Positions 19,838-28,413 of a stretch of 64,000 nucleotides of DNA are shown one piece after another. The notes below the pieces were generated by a model. That model did no database searches. It was not told the DNA's origin and saw only the letters and a program-made list of their open reading frames with translations. The position numbers were made by a program, and so were the translations under genes. The stretch comes from Rhodoferax sp. TH121 (GTDB lineage Bacteria; Pseudomonadota; Gammaproteobacteria; Burkholderiales; Burkholderiaceae_C). Each line of letters opens with the position of its first letter. Position 1 is the first letter of the stretch. Location: the NCBI RefSeq assembly GCF_002251855.1, contig NZ_NOXW01000020.1, forward strand, positions 248,001-312,000, written 5' to 3'.

Positions 19838-20181
19838 GCGGCCTCCAGATAACCTGTGGGCGCTTGCAGGTAGCTGGCGGGCACCGGCTGGGGGAAGGTG
19901 CGCTCTTCCTTCAGGATGAACCGCTCGCGCTGCGCAAACGCAAAGTTGGCCTGTGCTTCGTCGTCCACACGCAGGCGCTGGCGGTAGTCCTCATACGCCG
20001 CCAGGCTGGGGAAGGAGAACAGCCCCCACGCCTCGTAGTTGCTGCCCTCGTGCGGCACAAAGTAGCCCAGCAAATGCCCACCAAGGCGGGGGATGATGCG
20101 GGCCCAGTTGTTGGCGTACGCCGTGAACTGGTCTTTCTGGAACGGGTCGATTTCGTAGCGGATGAAGCAGGTGATGGGCAT
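19834..20181 (-). CDS. NIPSNAP family protein
   Basis: 115 residues, NIPSNAP domain (dimeric alpha/beta barrel): [41 protein letters not shown]. The ATG at 20181 was chosen by homology of the first strand; in-frame codons upstream are unlikely. First gene of the operon with ABM and the ArsR-like regulator. A 9-bp dyad covers its ribosome-binding region. Function unknown; a paired NIPSNAP/ABM module could handle a shared small aromatic or aldehyde substrate. Confidence 0.82.
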   Translation of the reverse strand: MPITCFIRYEIDPFQKDQFTAYANNWARIIPRLGGHLLGYFVPHEGSNYEAWGLFSFPSLAAYEDYRQRLRVDDEAQANFAFAQRERFILKEERTFPQPVPASYLQAPTGYLEAA

Positions 20182-20184
20182 GGG

Positions 20185-20212
20185 GACTTCTCTTGTGGTG
20201 GTGAGAGAAGTC
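20185..20212 (-). promoter_or_regulatory. 9-bp inverted repeat over the NIPSNAP translation start region
   Basis: GACTTCTCT and AGAGAAGTC form a perfect dyad with a 10-base spacer, ending four bases before the start codon. It contains the only ribosome-site-like AGAGAAG. It could be the operator of the operon's ArsR-type regulator or an mRNA hairpin hiding the ribosome site. The rest of the 20213-20407 gap shows nothing I recognise. Confidence 0.6.
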
Positions 20213-20407
20213 TGGGGGACGAATCTTGGGGATGCTTTGGTCGATGGCGAATTGATTTGAGGATTTTTAACTAAGCGCTTGGGGCGTGAGCACTTTTGAA
20301 TCGATTGCTTAACGTAATGTTTGAAGGGCATCTGCAATGGACACTTGAGTTGCGTACCACCGCTCGTGTGTGTGAAAGAATCTAAGTGAAATTACAGGGA
20401 GAGGCTG

Positions 20408-21523
20408 ATGAGTGAAGAAATGAAATATGGTGCGCTGCTGATTGATACATCCATTTTTGACGGAAATGGACTTCGGCTTGAGAAGGGGCTACTCGGAAAA
20501 CTCACGCAATTCAAAAGAAGTCCTGTCGCATTCCTAATGCCAGATGTCATATGTGGGGAAGTCAAAACTCATTTGGAGCAAAAAATTAGAGCTTCACGAA
20601 GTGCGCTAGAAAAATCCATAAATGAGGCTGGAGATCATTTGTTTTTCGACGGAAATACCTTGAATGATGCGAAAGCTATGCTGCTGGATAGCAAAGAAAT
20701 TGAGGGCTTAGCTGATTCAAGGTTGGAGGACTTTCTCGAAAAAACGGGCGCTTTGAAGTTGGAGTGTGCTGATCATCTGAACATATCGAGTTTGCTGGAT
20801 CAGTACTTCTCTAACAAAGCACCATTTTCAGAATCCGGAAAGAAGAAGAATGAATTTCCCGATGCAATCACTTTGATGGCAGTTGAAAAATGGGCGGAAA
20901 AAAATGAAAAATTAGTTTTGGCAATAGCCCAAGACTCAGACTGGAGTAGGTATTGCGAACAGTCTGAACGTCTAAAGTGCATCACCGAGCTATCTGATGG
21001 TTTGGCGCTCTTCAACAAGGCAAATGCACCATACGCTTTCATTTCTAGACTAGAAGCAGATTTGGATAGCGGCAAAGCTCAGAATTTCATAGATGAAGTT
21101 GCATCCCATTTGACTGCAATTCTTGAAGGGTTTACTCCCGATCAAGATGCCGAGTCGTATCTCTATTGGGAGCCGGAGGGGAGCAACGGCTGGTTCAATA
21201 GTTTTTACTTCACTTCCAATGAGTTCAAAATAATTGAGAGTGGAGATGATTATGTTGTTCTTCAGGCCATGGCCGCGATAACGGTTAAGGCCGAAGGAGA
21301 GTTCTCACTGTCAGTTCACGATTCGATAGATGGTGACTATGTACACATCGATTCCGTTACAGCTGAGGTCGAAAGAGAGTTTGAGTCTGCGTTACTCATA
21401 ACTATTGAGGGTAATCTTGATGTGCCAATTGAAACCTTGGACATAGAAGACGTCGAGATCGTTACACCCTTGAAGCGCATTCACTTCGGAACTTTAGAAC
21501 CAGATTTTGATGGCGAAGAATAG
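20408..21523 (+). CDS. PIN-like (DUF4935-type) domain protein, AT-rich
   Basis: 371 residues. The N-terminal ~190 form a PIN-like nuclease domain: acidic residues Asp13 (LLIDTSIF), Glu51 (VICGEVKTHL), Asp152 (NEFPDAITL) and Asp176/178 (AQDSDWSRY) occupy the expected metal-binding positions. The C-terminal ~130 residues are acidic and strand-rich with no family recognised. Predicted RNase activity is inferred from the motif set. The gene is visibly AT-rich with rare codons compared with both neighbours, so recently acquired; no antitoxin-like partner lies beside it. Confidence 0.75.
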   Translation: MSEEMKYGALLIDTSIFDGNGLRLEKGLLGKLTQFKRSPVAFLMPDVICGEVKTHLEQKIRASRSALEKSINEAGDHLFFDGNTLNDAKAMLLDSKEIEGLADSRLEDFLEKTGALKLECADHLNISSLLDQYFSNKAPFSESGKKKNEFPDAITLMAVEKWAEKNEKLVLAIAQDSDWSRYCEQSERLKCITELSDGLALFNKANAPYAFISRLEADLDSGKAQNFIDEVASHLTAILEGFTPDQDAESYLYWEPEGSNGWFNSFYFTSNEFKIIESGDDYVVLQAMAAITVKAEGEFSLSVHDSIDGDYVHIDSVTAEVEREFESALLITIEGNLDVPIETLDIEDVEIVTPLKRIHFGTLEPDFDGEE

Positions 21524-21562
21524 TATGCATTCCGATGCTGCTTACGTGACGATGAAATCCGC

Positions 21563-22459
21563 TCAAACCATCGAAGCCCGATGCGCCCCAAACCCCGCCA
21601 TCGCGCCATCCGCCACGGCCAGCGTCACATTCCCCGCCGCCCGCGCAGCATCCCCGCACGCAAACACATTGGGCACGCTGGTGGCCTTGCCTTCGTCTAC
21701 CTTGATGAACACGCCCATGGGGCCGTCTTCCAGCGCGCAGCCCAGTTGCTCGGCCACGGGGCTGGCCAGCAGCGTACGCGGCTGGGTGAACAGGCCGTTC
21801 AGGATGATGGTGCGGCCGTCTCGCAGCACTACGTCGGCGTGGCCGTCTATGCGCGCAATGGGCGTGGCCTCGATCTGCGTGCCACGGCGCGCGATGGCGG
21901 CCAGGTCTTCGTCGCTGGGTGTGTAGGCGCCGTTCAAAAAGAGCGTGGGGCTGCCCCAGTCCGGCAGCATGATCGCGTGGTGCAGCGCCAGCGGTGACGC
22001 GGCGATGATGCCGATGGGGCCGGCGTTCATCTCGTAGCCGTGGCAATACGGGCAGTGGAAGATGCTGCGGCCCCAGCGCTCGGCCAGGCCGGGCACGGGC
22101 GGCAGCTCGTCGCGCACGCCGGTGGCGAGGATGAGCCGGTGGGCGCTGATGGCCTCCGTGCCAACGCGAAATTCAAGCCTGCCATCGCTGGCCACGCGCG
22201 CGTCTTGTGCGGTGCCGTGTTTCCATTCCACGTTGGGGTAGTTCATGAGCTGCTCGCGGGCGTCGGCGGCTATCTCGGCGGGCGGACGGCCGTCTTGCGT
22301 CAGGAAGCCGTGCGATGTTTCGCCTGCGGCATCTACAAAGCGGTTGCGGCGCTGGCCGGCGTCTACCACCAGCACATTGCGGCGCGCACGGGCCAGTTGC
22401 AGGGCGGCGGACAGGCCGGCGTAGCTGCCGCCGATGACGGCAAAGTCGATGTGCTTCAC
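21563..22459 (-). CDS. NAD(P)/FAD-dependent oxidoreductase, thioredoxin-reductase-like
   Basis: 298-residue flavoprotein: FAD-binding VIGGSYAGLSAALQLARAR at the N-terminus, a CPYCHG redox motif in the middle, and the second FAD motif VFACGDAARAAGN near the C-terminus. The segment replacing the usual GGGxxA NAD site reads GPIGIIAASPLALHHA, a weakened nucleotide motif seen in thioredoxin-reductase-like proteins rather than TrxB itself. It overlaps the Rrf2 regulator gene by 4 bases, which suggests redox-controlled co-expression. Confidence 0.85.
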   Translation of the reverse strand: MKHIDFAVIGGSYAGLSAALQLARARRNVLVVDAGQRRNRFVDAAGETSHGFLTQDGRPPAEIAADAREQLMNYPNVEWKHGTAQDARVASDGRLEFRVGTEAISAHRLILATGVRDELPPVPGLAERWGRSIFHCPYCHGYEMNAGPIGIIAASPLALHHAIMLPDWGSPTLFLNGAYTPSDEDLAAIARRGTQIEATPIARIDGHADVVLRDGRTIILNGLFTQPRTLLASPVAEQLGCALEDGPMGVFIKVDEGKATSVPNVFACGDAARAAGNVTLAVADGAMAGFGAHRASMV

Positions 22460-22941
22460 GATTTGTGTTCCTTCAGATGGTGGTGGCTGGTATGGCTTGT
22501 GTGGCCAGATGCCCTGTGCTGCGCCATGCGGCGGTGAAAGTCGGCCGACAGCGTGGCCAAGGTGACGGCTCCAAAACGTTTGAGCAGCAGGGCCTCGGCC
22601 TCTTGGGCGGCGCCGGCCAGTGCGTCGTTCACCGCCTGGGCCACCAGGCAGGTGGGCCGGTCTTCTCTAAAACCCAGCGACACCAGCGGCGGTGCGCCCA
22701 GCGCCTGGTACACATCGCCCAGGGTGATGCGGTCCATGTCGCACGCCAGCACCCAGCCGCCGCCGTGGCCCTTGGCGGACACCACAAACCCGGCGTCGCG
22801 CAGGCCGCCCATCAGGCGGCGCAGCACCACGGGGTTGGTCTGCATGGCGGCGGCCAGCGCCTCGGAGGTGGCTGGGCCATCGCCCTCGGCCATGTGCAGC
22901 AGCACGTGCAAGACGTCAGACAGTTGGCTGTTTTGTTTCAT
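22456..22941 (-). CDS. Rrf2-family transcriptional regulator
   Basis: 161 residues: winged helix (LSDVLHVLLHMAEGDGPATSEALAAA; NPVVLRRLMGGLRDAGFV; GHGGGWVLA wing). There is one cysteine in RPTCLVAQA and no three-cysteine Fe-S cluster, so it is not IscR or NsrR; it resembles the redox/cysteine-sensing YwnA side of the family. The His-rich tail HTSHTSHHH is unusual. It heads the two-gene operon with the flavoprotein. Confidence 0.88.
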   Translation of the reverse strand: MKQNSQLSDVLHVLLHMAEGDGPATSEALAAAMQTNPVVLRRLMGGLRDAGFVVSAKGHGGGWVLACDMDRITLGDVYQALGAPPLVSLGFREDRPTCLVAQAVNDALAGAAQEAEALLLKRFGAVTLATLSADFHRRMAQHRASGHTSHTSHHHLKEHKS

Positions 22942-22958
22942 GTAACTAATGTAGTTGC
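22942..22958. promoter_or_regulatory. Dyad at the Rrf2 gene start
   Basis: GTAACTAATGTAGTTGC contains AACTA and TAGTT arms around a 3-base centre (22944-22956), directly upstream of the start codon. A likely autoregulatory operator of the Rrf2 protein, inferred from its position. Confidence 0.5.
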
Positions 22959-23086
22959 ATGATGAAAACCTGTGGCGTGCTAGGGCTTTAGTGGGAGTTG
23001 GAGGGCGTTGGTCGAGCGAGGTCGGGCAGCCGTTGGCGCCGTTCGATAATAGGCAGACCCCTTAGCCAGCCACCCTGGAGCCCGCC

Positions 23087-23590
23087 GTGTCCCTTGCCAT
23101 GTTGAAAACCCTGTATGCCCAAAAGACTTGGGCCAATGCCGAGCTCTACGACTGCATGGCCACGGTGGACTCGACCCAGCACGCCGAGCCGCTGCACACG
23201 GCCATCCGCATGCTGAACCACATTTATGTGGTGGACCGCATTTTTCGGGCGCACCTGCTTGGTGAGCCGCACGGCTACACCCAGAGCAATACGGTAGAGA
23301 CGCCCGAACTGGGCGAGCTGCACTTTGCCGCTGCCGAGACGGACCTGTGGTTCGAGGCCTACCTGGCCGGGCTGAATGAGGCCGCATTGGCAGACAGCCT
23401 GGCCTTCCAGTTCACCGATGGCGACGCCGGGCGCATGACGCGCGAGGAGATGCTGTTCCATGTGCTCACCCACGGGGCCTACCACCGTGGCAACGTGGGG
23501 CAGATTCTGAAATCCATCGCCGTCACGCCGCCGCGCGATCTGCTCACCAAGTTTTTGCACCAGCGTGAGCCTGCCAGACGGCAGGGCTGA
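23087..23590 (+). CDS. DinB family protein
   Basis: 167 residues, four-helix DinB/YfiT fold. The three metal-ligand histidines are in place: LNHIYVVD near residue 44 and THGAYHRG near residue 128. DinB proteins are metal-dependent thiol transferases or hydrolases of mostly unknown substrate. The GTG at 23087 was chosen because CTGGAG lies 6 bases upstream; an ATG at 23099 is the alternative. Confidence 0.85.
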   Translation: MSLAMLKTLYAQKTWANAELYDCMATVDSTQHAEPLHTAIRMLNHIYVVDRIFRAHLLGEPHGYTQSNTVETPELGELHFAAAETDLWFEAYLAGLNEAALADSLAFQFTDGDAGRMTREEMLFHVLTHGAYHRGNVGQILKSIAVTPPRDLLTKFLHQREPARRQG

Positions 23591-23623
23591 GGCGCCTTTC
23601 CTTATTGCTACACGAGACACCAC

Positions 23624-23902
23624 ATGCCTGCTACCACCCCTTATGTTTCCAACAGTGCCACCTCTGAAGCCCAAGCCTGGGAAGCACTCAAAGCCCTGGG
23701 CGACGCCGCACTGGCGCAGGGCGGCTTGCAGGCCGTGCTGCAGATGTTTGTGGGCACCCTCACCGGCGCCGAAGAAGTGGCCCGCGTGAGCGAAGAGGCC
23801 GGCCACCCCGACACCATGACGCCCGAGGTGATTGCGCAGTGGATTTACACCGACTACGCGCCGGGCATGCAGCAGGCGCTGGCGCAGGGCGGGGCGGCGT
23901 AG
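23624..23902 (+). CDS. Small hypothetical protein
   Basis: 92 residues, acidic, no family recognised and no signal or membrane segment. Lies 33 bases after the DinB gene and 17 before the PhyH gene on the same strand, so probably co-transcribed. Composition (Ala/Glu/Gln-rich helices, then MTPEVIAQWIYTDYAPGMQQ) looks like a compact helical protein. Codon bias fits a real gene. Confidence 0.65.
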   Translation: MPATTPYVSNSATSEAQAWEALKALGDAALAQGGLQAVLQMFVGTLTGAEEVARVSEEAGHPDTMTPEVIAQWIYTDYAPGMQQALAQGGAA

Positions 23903-23919
23903 GACGGGGAGTCGGCACC

Positions 23920-24732
23920 ATGCGTGACTACACCTTGCCAGATTCCACCGTGAGCGACTACGCGCGCCAAGGCGCCGTAGTGCTGCGCGGTGTGCTTAAG
24001 CCCGCGGAGGTGGCCCAGCTGGAGCGGGGCATTGAATACAACCTGGCCCACCTGAGCCCGCTGGCGCAGGTGGCCAGCCAGGCCGATGACCCGGGCAAGT
24101 TTGTGGAAGACTTTTGCACCTGGCAGCACAACCCTGACTACGCGCACCTGATGCAACACAGTGCCTTGCCCCGCGTTGCGGCGCAGCTGATGCAGAGCGA
24201 GACGGTGCGTATCTACCACGACCACTTGCTGGTGAAAGAGCCGGGCACGCGCCAGCCCACGCCCTGGCACCAGGACCAGCCCTACTACAACGTGGCAGGC
24301 CGGCAGAACGTGAGCTTCTGGATACCGGTGGACCCGGTGCCGCTGGAGAGCACGCTGCGGTTTGTGGCCGGCTCCCACGCGGGAACCTGGTACATGCCGC
24401 GCACCTTTCGCGATCTGCAGGCCAAGTGGTTTCCCGAAGGCGCGCTGGCCGAGCTGCCGCAGATTGACGCGAATCCCGACCAGTTTGAACAGCTGGGCTG
24501 GGCGCTGCAGCCGGGCGATGCGGTGGCCTTCCATATGCTCACGCTGCACGCCAGCAGTGGCGTGGGGCCGGGCACGCGGCGGCGGGTGTTCTCGGCCCGC
24601 TACCTGGGCGATGACGCACGCCACGCGGTGCGCAGCTGGCGCACCTCGCCGCCGTTTGCGGGCCTGGCGGACCGACTGCCCGATGGCGCGGTGATGGATG
24701 ACGCGATGTTTCCCTTGCTGAACTGGCGCTAG
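23920..24732 (+). CDS. Phytanoyl-CoA dioxygenase (PhyH) family oxygenase
   Basis: 270-residue Fe(II)/2-oxoglutarate oxygenase. The iron ligands fit TPWHQDQPYYN (His-x-Asp) and the distal His in FHMLTLHASSGVG, followed by the 2-oxoglutarate-binding Arg in TRRRVFSARY. The substrate is unknown. It is followed 5 bases later by the tandem-HTH LysR gene and then by a binding-protein/hydrolase set, so these may serve one catabolic route. Confidence 0.88.
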   Translation: MRDYTLPDSTVSDYARQGAVVLRGVLKPAEVAQLERGIEYNLAHLSPLAQVASQADDPGKFVEDFCTWQHNPDYAHLMQHSALPRVAAQLMQSETVRIYHDHLLVKEPGTRQPTPWHQDQPYYNVAGRQNVSFWIPVDPVPLESTLRFVAGSHAGTWYMPRTFRDLQAKWFPEGALAELPQIDANPDQFEQLGWALQPGDAVAFHMLTLHASSGVGPGTRRRVFSARYLGDDARHAVRSWRTSPPFAGLADRLPDGAVMDDAMFPLLNWR

Positions 24733-24737
24733 GCCGC

Positions 24738-25961
24738 ATGGAGCTGCTGCCGCATTTGCGCTTGCTGCGCGCCTTGGCGGCCGTGGCTCAGGCGGGCAGC
24801 AGCCAGCGCGCGGCCACGCTCTTGCATGTGGCGCAGTCCTCCGTCGTCCGTGCGGTGCAGCAGCTCGAAGCTGCACTGGGCAGCCCCTTGTTTGAGCGCG
24901 TGGGGCGCGGCATGCAGCCCACGGGGCGGGGCCGCCAGCTGGCGTTGCGGGCCACGCGGGCCTTGCAGTTGCTGGCCGATGCCGACCGGCACCGCACACG
25001 CAGTGCGGCTGCCGCCTGGCACCACAGTCCGTTGGCACTGGGTGTGGCGGCGCGGCATTTGCAGGTGCTGCAGGCGCTGGTGGATACGGGCAGCGAAGGG
25101 CGTGCCGCGCTGCAACTGGGCGTGAGTCAGCCTGCCGTGCACCAGAGCCTGCAGCAGCTGGAGCACATGGTGGCGGCGCCGCTGTTTATTCGCGCACGCA
25201 GTGGTTTGCGTCTGGACGAGGCGGGCGAAGGCCTGCTGCTCGCCAACAAGCTGGCCCAGGCCGAGCTACGCCAGGCGGTGGACGAATGGCCCGAACCGGG
25301 CGCGGCCCTGCAAGGGCGGCTGGTGGTGGGGACATTGCCGTTTTCCACCACCATGCTGCTGGCCCCGGCGGTGGAGCAGCTGCTGGCGCAGCAGCCGCAT
25401 GTGCAACTGGTGCTGATTGACGGCACCTTTGATGCACTGGTGGCGCAGCTGCGCCATGCGGAGCTGGACTGCATTGTGGGCGCGCTGCGCAGTGCACCAC
25501 CCGCGCCCGACCTGAGTCAGGAGCTGCTGTTTGAAGACCGCCTGGCTGTGGTAGCGCGTGCAGGCCACCCGCTGGCCCAGCGCCGCCGCCTGGGCTGGAC
25601 GGCGCTGCGCGCGGCGCAGTGGGTCATGCCCATGCCCAACACCCCGGCTGAAAAGGCATTTGCACAAATGCTGCATGCTGCCGGTTTGCCTGCACCGACC
25701 GCACAGGTGCGGGCCAACAGCGCATTGATGATGCTGGCCATGCTGCAGGACAGCGACCGTCTGGCCCTGATGTCGCCACGCCAGGTGGCGCGCGAAATAG
25801 CAGCGGGCTTGCTGGTGGAGCTGCCCTTGCCAGTGCAGCATGCGCAGCGGCAGATTGGCGCCTTGTGGCGCAGCAGCTACCTGCCCACACCGGCTGCCGC
25901 GCAGTGGCAGGGTATCTTGCGGCAGGTGGGTGGGGCGCTAGGGTCGGGTCAGGTGCCATAA
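24738..25961 (+). CDS. LysR-family regulator with two tandem HTH domains
   Basis: 407 residues, about 100 more than a usual LysR protein. The first winged helix spans about 6-64 (LRLLRALAAVAQAGSSQRAA...PLFERVGRGMQPT) and a second about 105-163 (RHLQVLQALVDTGSEGRAA...PLFIRARSGLRLD), both with the LysR pattern. The effector-binding domain runs about 193-395. The reading frame is continuous, so this is a true domain duplication and not two genes. It sits between the PhyH gene and an ABC binding protein gene, which it may regulate. Confidence 0.88.
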   Translation: MELLPHLRLLRALAAVAQAGSSQRAATLLHVAQSSVVRAVQQLEAALGSPLFERVGRGMQPTGRGRQLALRATRALQLLADADRHRTRSAAAAWHHSPLALGVAARHLQVLQALVDTGSEGRAALQLGVSQPAVHQSLQQLEHMVAAPLFIRARSGLRLDEAGEGLLLANKLAQAELRQAVDEWPEPGAALQGRLVVGTLPFSTTMLLAPAVEQLLAQQPHVQLVLIDGTFDALVAQLRHAELDCIVGALRSAPPAPDLSQELLFEDRLAVVARAGHPLAQRRRLGWTALRAAQWVMPMPNTPAEKAFAQMLHAAGLPAPTAQVRANSALMMLAMLQDSDRLALMSPRQVAREIAAGLLVELPLPVQHAQRQIGALWRSSYLPTPAAAQWQGILRQVGGALGSGQVP

Positions 25962-26053
25962 GCAGATTGCATAGGTCAGCAAGTCTTTGCATTGGACGCG
26001 CTGCGGCCGCGCTTGCACACTGGTGCCGGACACAAATAACCGGAGACACACCC

Positions 26054-27226
26054 ATGCAAAAACGCACCTTCATCCGCACCGCCGCAGTCACCGCGCTGGC
26101 CGCCAGCCTCAGCATGGCCTGGGCGCAAGACAACACGTTCAAGATCGGCCTGCTGCTGCCTCTGACTGGCCCCTTTGCCAGCACCGGCAAGCAGCTGGAG
26201 AGCGCAGCGCGCCTCTACATCGCCCAGAACGGCGACACCGTGGGTGGCAAAAAAGTGCAGCTGATTGTGAAAGACGACACCGGCGTGGCTGACGTGAGCA
26301 AGCGCCTGGCGCAGGAGCTGGTGGTGAACGAAAAAGTGAATGTGCTGGCCGGGTTTGGCCTCACGCCTCTCGCCATGGCCAGTGCCACCATTGCCACCCA
26401 GTCCAAAACGCCGATGGTGGTGATGGCGGCGGCCACCTCCAGCATCACCGAGGCCTCGCCCTACATCGTGCGCAGCAGTTTCACGGTGCCGCAGGTGGTG
26501 ACCATCCTGGCGGACTGGGCGGTCAAGAACGACATTCGCAAGGTGGTGACCTTGGTGACCGACTACGCACCGGGCGTGGATTCCGAGACCTGGTTCAACC
26601 AGCGTTTTGTGGCGCAGGGCGGGGTGGTGGTGGAGTCGCTGCGGGTGCCACTGCGCAGCCCGGACTTTGCGCCGTTCTTGCAGAAGGTGCGCGATGCCAA
26701 ACCCGACGCGCTGTTTACCTTTGTGCCCGCCGGTGTGGGCACGGCGCTGATGAAGCAGTTTGCAGAGCGCGGCATGGACAAGGCGGGCATTCGCGTGATT
26801 GCCGAGGGCAGCGTGACAGACGATGACATTCTGGACGGCATGGGAGATGTGGCGCTGGGCGTGGTGACGGCGCACCATTACTCGGCTGCACACAACTCGG
26901 CACTCAACAAAAAGTTTGTGGAAGCCTTTGGCAAGGCCAACAGCGGCCTGCGCCCCAACTTCATGGCGGTGGGCGCCTATGACGGCATGCGTGTGATCTA
27001 TGAGGCGGCCAAGGCCACACAGGGCGGCACGGGCGATGCGCTGCTGGCCGCCATGAAAGGCCAGAGCTTTGAGAGCCCGCGCGGCCCGCTCACCATCGAC
27101 CCACAGACGCGCGACGTGGTGCACAACATCTATGTGCGCAGGGTAGAGAAAGTGGGTGGTCAGCTCTGGAACACCGAAGTGCAAACCTTCACCGCAGTGA
27201 AGGACCCGGCCAAGGCGGGCAAGTGA
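26054..27226 (+). CDS. ABC transporter substrate-binding protein (branched-chain amino acid/aromatic type)
   Basis: 390 residues with a signal peptide (MQKRTFIRTAAVTALAAS...AWAQ). The mature protein has the type I binding fold of LivJ/LivK-like proteins (FKIGLLLPLTGPFASTGKQLESAARLYIAQ). In Comamonadaceae such orphan binding proteins often serve aromatic or keto-acid uptake. No LivHMGF permease or ATPase gene is present here, so it must use another locus's transporter. Its TGA overlaps the next gene. Confidence 0.88.
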   Translation: MQKRTFIRTAAVTALAASLSMAWAQDNTFKIGLLLPLTGPFASTGKQLESAARLYIAQNGDTVGGKKVQLIVKDDTGVADVSKRLAQELVVNEKVNVLAGFGLTPLAMASATIATQSKTPMVVMAAATSSITEASPYIVRSSFTVPQVVTILADWAVKNDIRKVVTLVTDYAPGVDSETWFNQRFVAQGGVVVESLRVPLRSPDFAPFLQKVRDAKPDALFTFVPAGVGTALMKQFAERGMDKAGIRVIAEGSVTDDDILDGMGDVALGVVTAHHYSAAHNSALNKKFVEAFGKANSGLRPNFMAVGAYDGMRVIYEAAKATQGGTGDALLAAMKGQSFESPRGPLTIDPQTRDVVHNIYVRRVEKVGGQLWNTEVQTFTAVKDPAKAGK

Positions 27227-27954
27227 AGATGGGTGTGCAGACTCTCGTTTTACTGCCCGGCCTGATGTGTGACGCCGGGGTGTGGGAGCCGTTGTTGGCC
27301 CACCTGCCCGCGGGCACTATGCCGTGGGTGGCCGACTACGGCATGGCCAATAGCCTGGGCGCCATGGCGCGTGGGGTGCTGCAGAGCGCACCCGCGGAGC
27401 GGTTTGCCGTGGCCGGCCATTCCATGGGCGGGCGCGTTGCCATGGAACTGCTGCGCCAGGCACCCCAGCGCGTGACCGGCGTAGCGCTGATGGACACGGG
27501 CCACCTGCCGCGCGCAGCGGGTGAGGCCGGTGCACAAGAGGCTGCCAAACGCCATGCATTGCTGGAAGTGGCGCGCAACCAGGGCGTACGTGCCATGGCC
27601 CAAACCTGGGTGCAGGGCATGGTGCACCCCGACCGGTTGCAGGATGCGGCGCTGATAGAAGCCGTGGTGGCCATGTTTGCGCGCAAAAGCGCCGATGTGT
27701 TTGCCGCGCAAATTGAAGCGCTGCTGGCGCGGCTCGATGCCAGCGATGTGTTGCGCGCGCTGGCCGTGCCCACGCTGCTGCAGTGCGGCGCGCAAGACAG
27801 CTGGTCGCCCCCGGCGCAGCATGCCGACATGCAGGCGCTGGCGCCGCACGCGGTGCTGGATGTGATTGGCCACGCCGGCCACATGGCACCGATGGAGCGG
27901 GCGGCAGATGTGGCTGCCAGCCTGACGCGCTGGTTGGCCAAGACGGCAGCATGA
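27223..27954 (+). CDS. Alpha/beta-hydrolase
   Basis: 243 residues, alpha/beta-hydrolase fold with nucleophile elbow GHSMGG, acid in QCGAQDSWSPP and terminal His in GHAGHMAPME. An enol-lactonase or esterase-like enzyme of unknown substrate. The GTG at 27223 overlaps the preceding TGA; an ATG at 27229 (MGVQTL) is equally possible. Confidence 0.85.
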   Translation: MKMGVQTLVLLPGLMCDAGVWEPLLAHLPAGTMPWVADYGMANSLGAMARGVLQSAPAERFAVAGHSMGGRVAMELLRQAPQRVTGVALMDTGHLPRAAGEAGAQEAAKRHALLEVARNQGVRAMAQTWVQGMVHPDRLQDAALIEAVVAMFARKSADVFAAQIEALLARLDASDVLRALAVPTLLQCGAQDSWSPPAQHADMQALAPHAVLDVIGHAGHMAPMERAADVAASLTRWLAKTAA

Positions 27955-28394
27955 GCACGCTGGAGGTATTGGCTGCCGAAGCCGCATGCCGCGCGCTGGT
28001 GCTGCAAGGCGCTGACGCGGTGGACCGTGGGGATGCACAAGGTTTTGCCGCGCTGTTTGTGCCCGAAGGCACGCTGGTGCGGCCGGACGGCAGTGTGTTG
28101 CAAGGCCGTGCGGCCATCGCCCAGACCTACGCCAGCCGCGACCCCGACCGCCTGACCCTGCACCTGGTGTGCAACCAGCAGGTGAGTGTGGACCTGCAGG
28201 CCGGCACGGCGCAAGCCCGCAGCAAAGTGTTGTTATGGACCGGCCGCCACAGCAGCCCTTCCACCCCACAGGGACGCTTGGCCGACGCGACCAGCCAGGT
28301 GGGCGAGTTTGTGGACCTGCTGGAGCACACCCCCGAGGGCTGGCGCATCCGCAGCCGCCGGGCGCTTTTCATGTTGTACCGCCAGGGTGGGTGA
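27951..28394 (+). CDS. SnoaL/NTF2-like protein (DUF4440 type)
   Basis: 147 residues of the nuclear-transport-factor-2-like fold (AVDRGDAQGFAALFVPEGTLVRPDGSVLQGRAAI). Such proteins are small isomerases, dehydratases or ligand binders. The start overlaps the hydrolase stop (ATGA), placing it in one operon with the binding protein and hydrolase. It ends 19 bases from the convergent alcohol dehydrogenase gene. Confidence 0.8.
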   Translation: MSTLEVLAAEAACRALVLQGADAVDRGDAQGFAALFVPEGTLVRPDGSVLQGRAAIAQTYASRDPDRLTLHLVCNQQVSVDLQAGTAQARSKVLLWTGRHSSPSTPQGRLADATSQVGEFVDLLEHTPEGWRIRSRRALFMLYRQGG

Positions 28395-28413
28395 AGCCTG
28401 CGACTTGTTCGCG

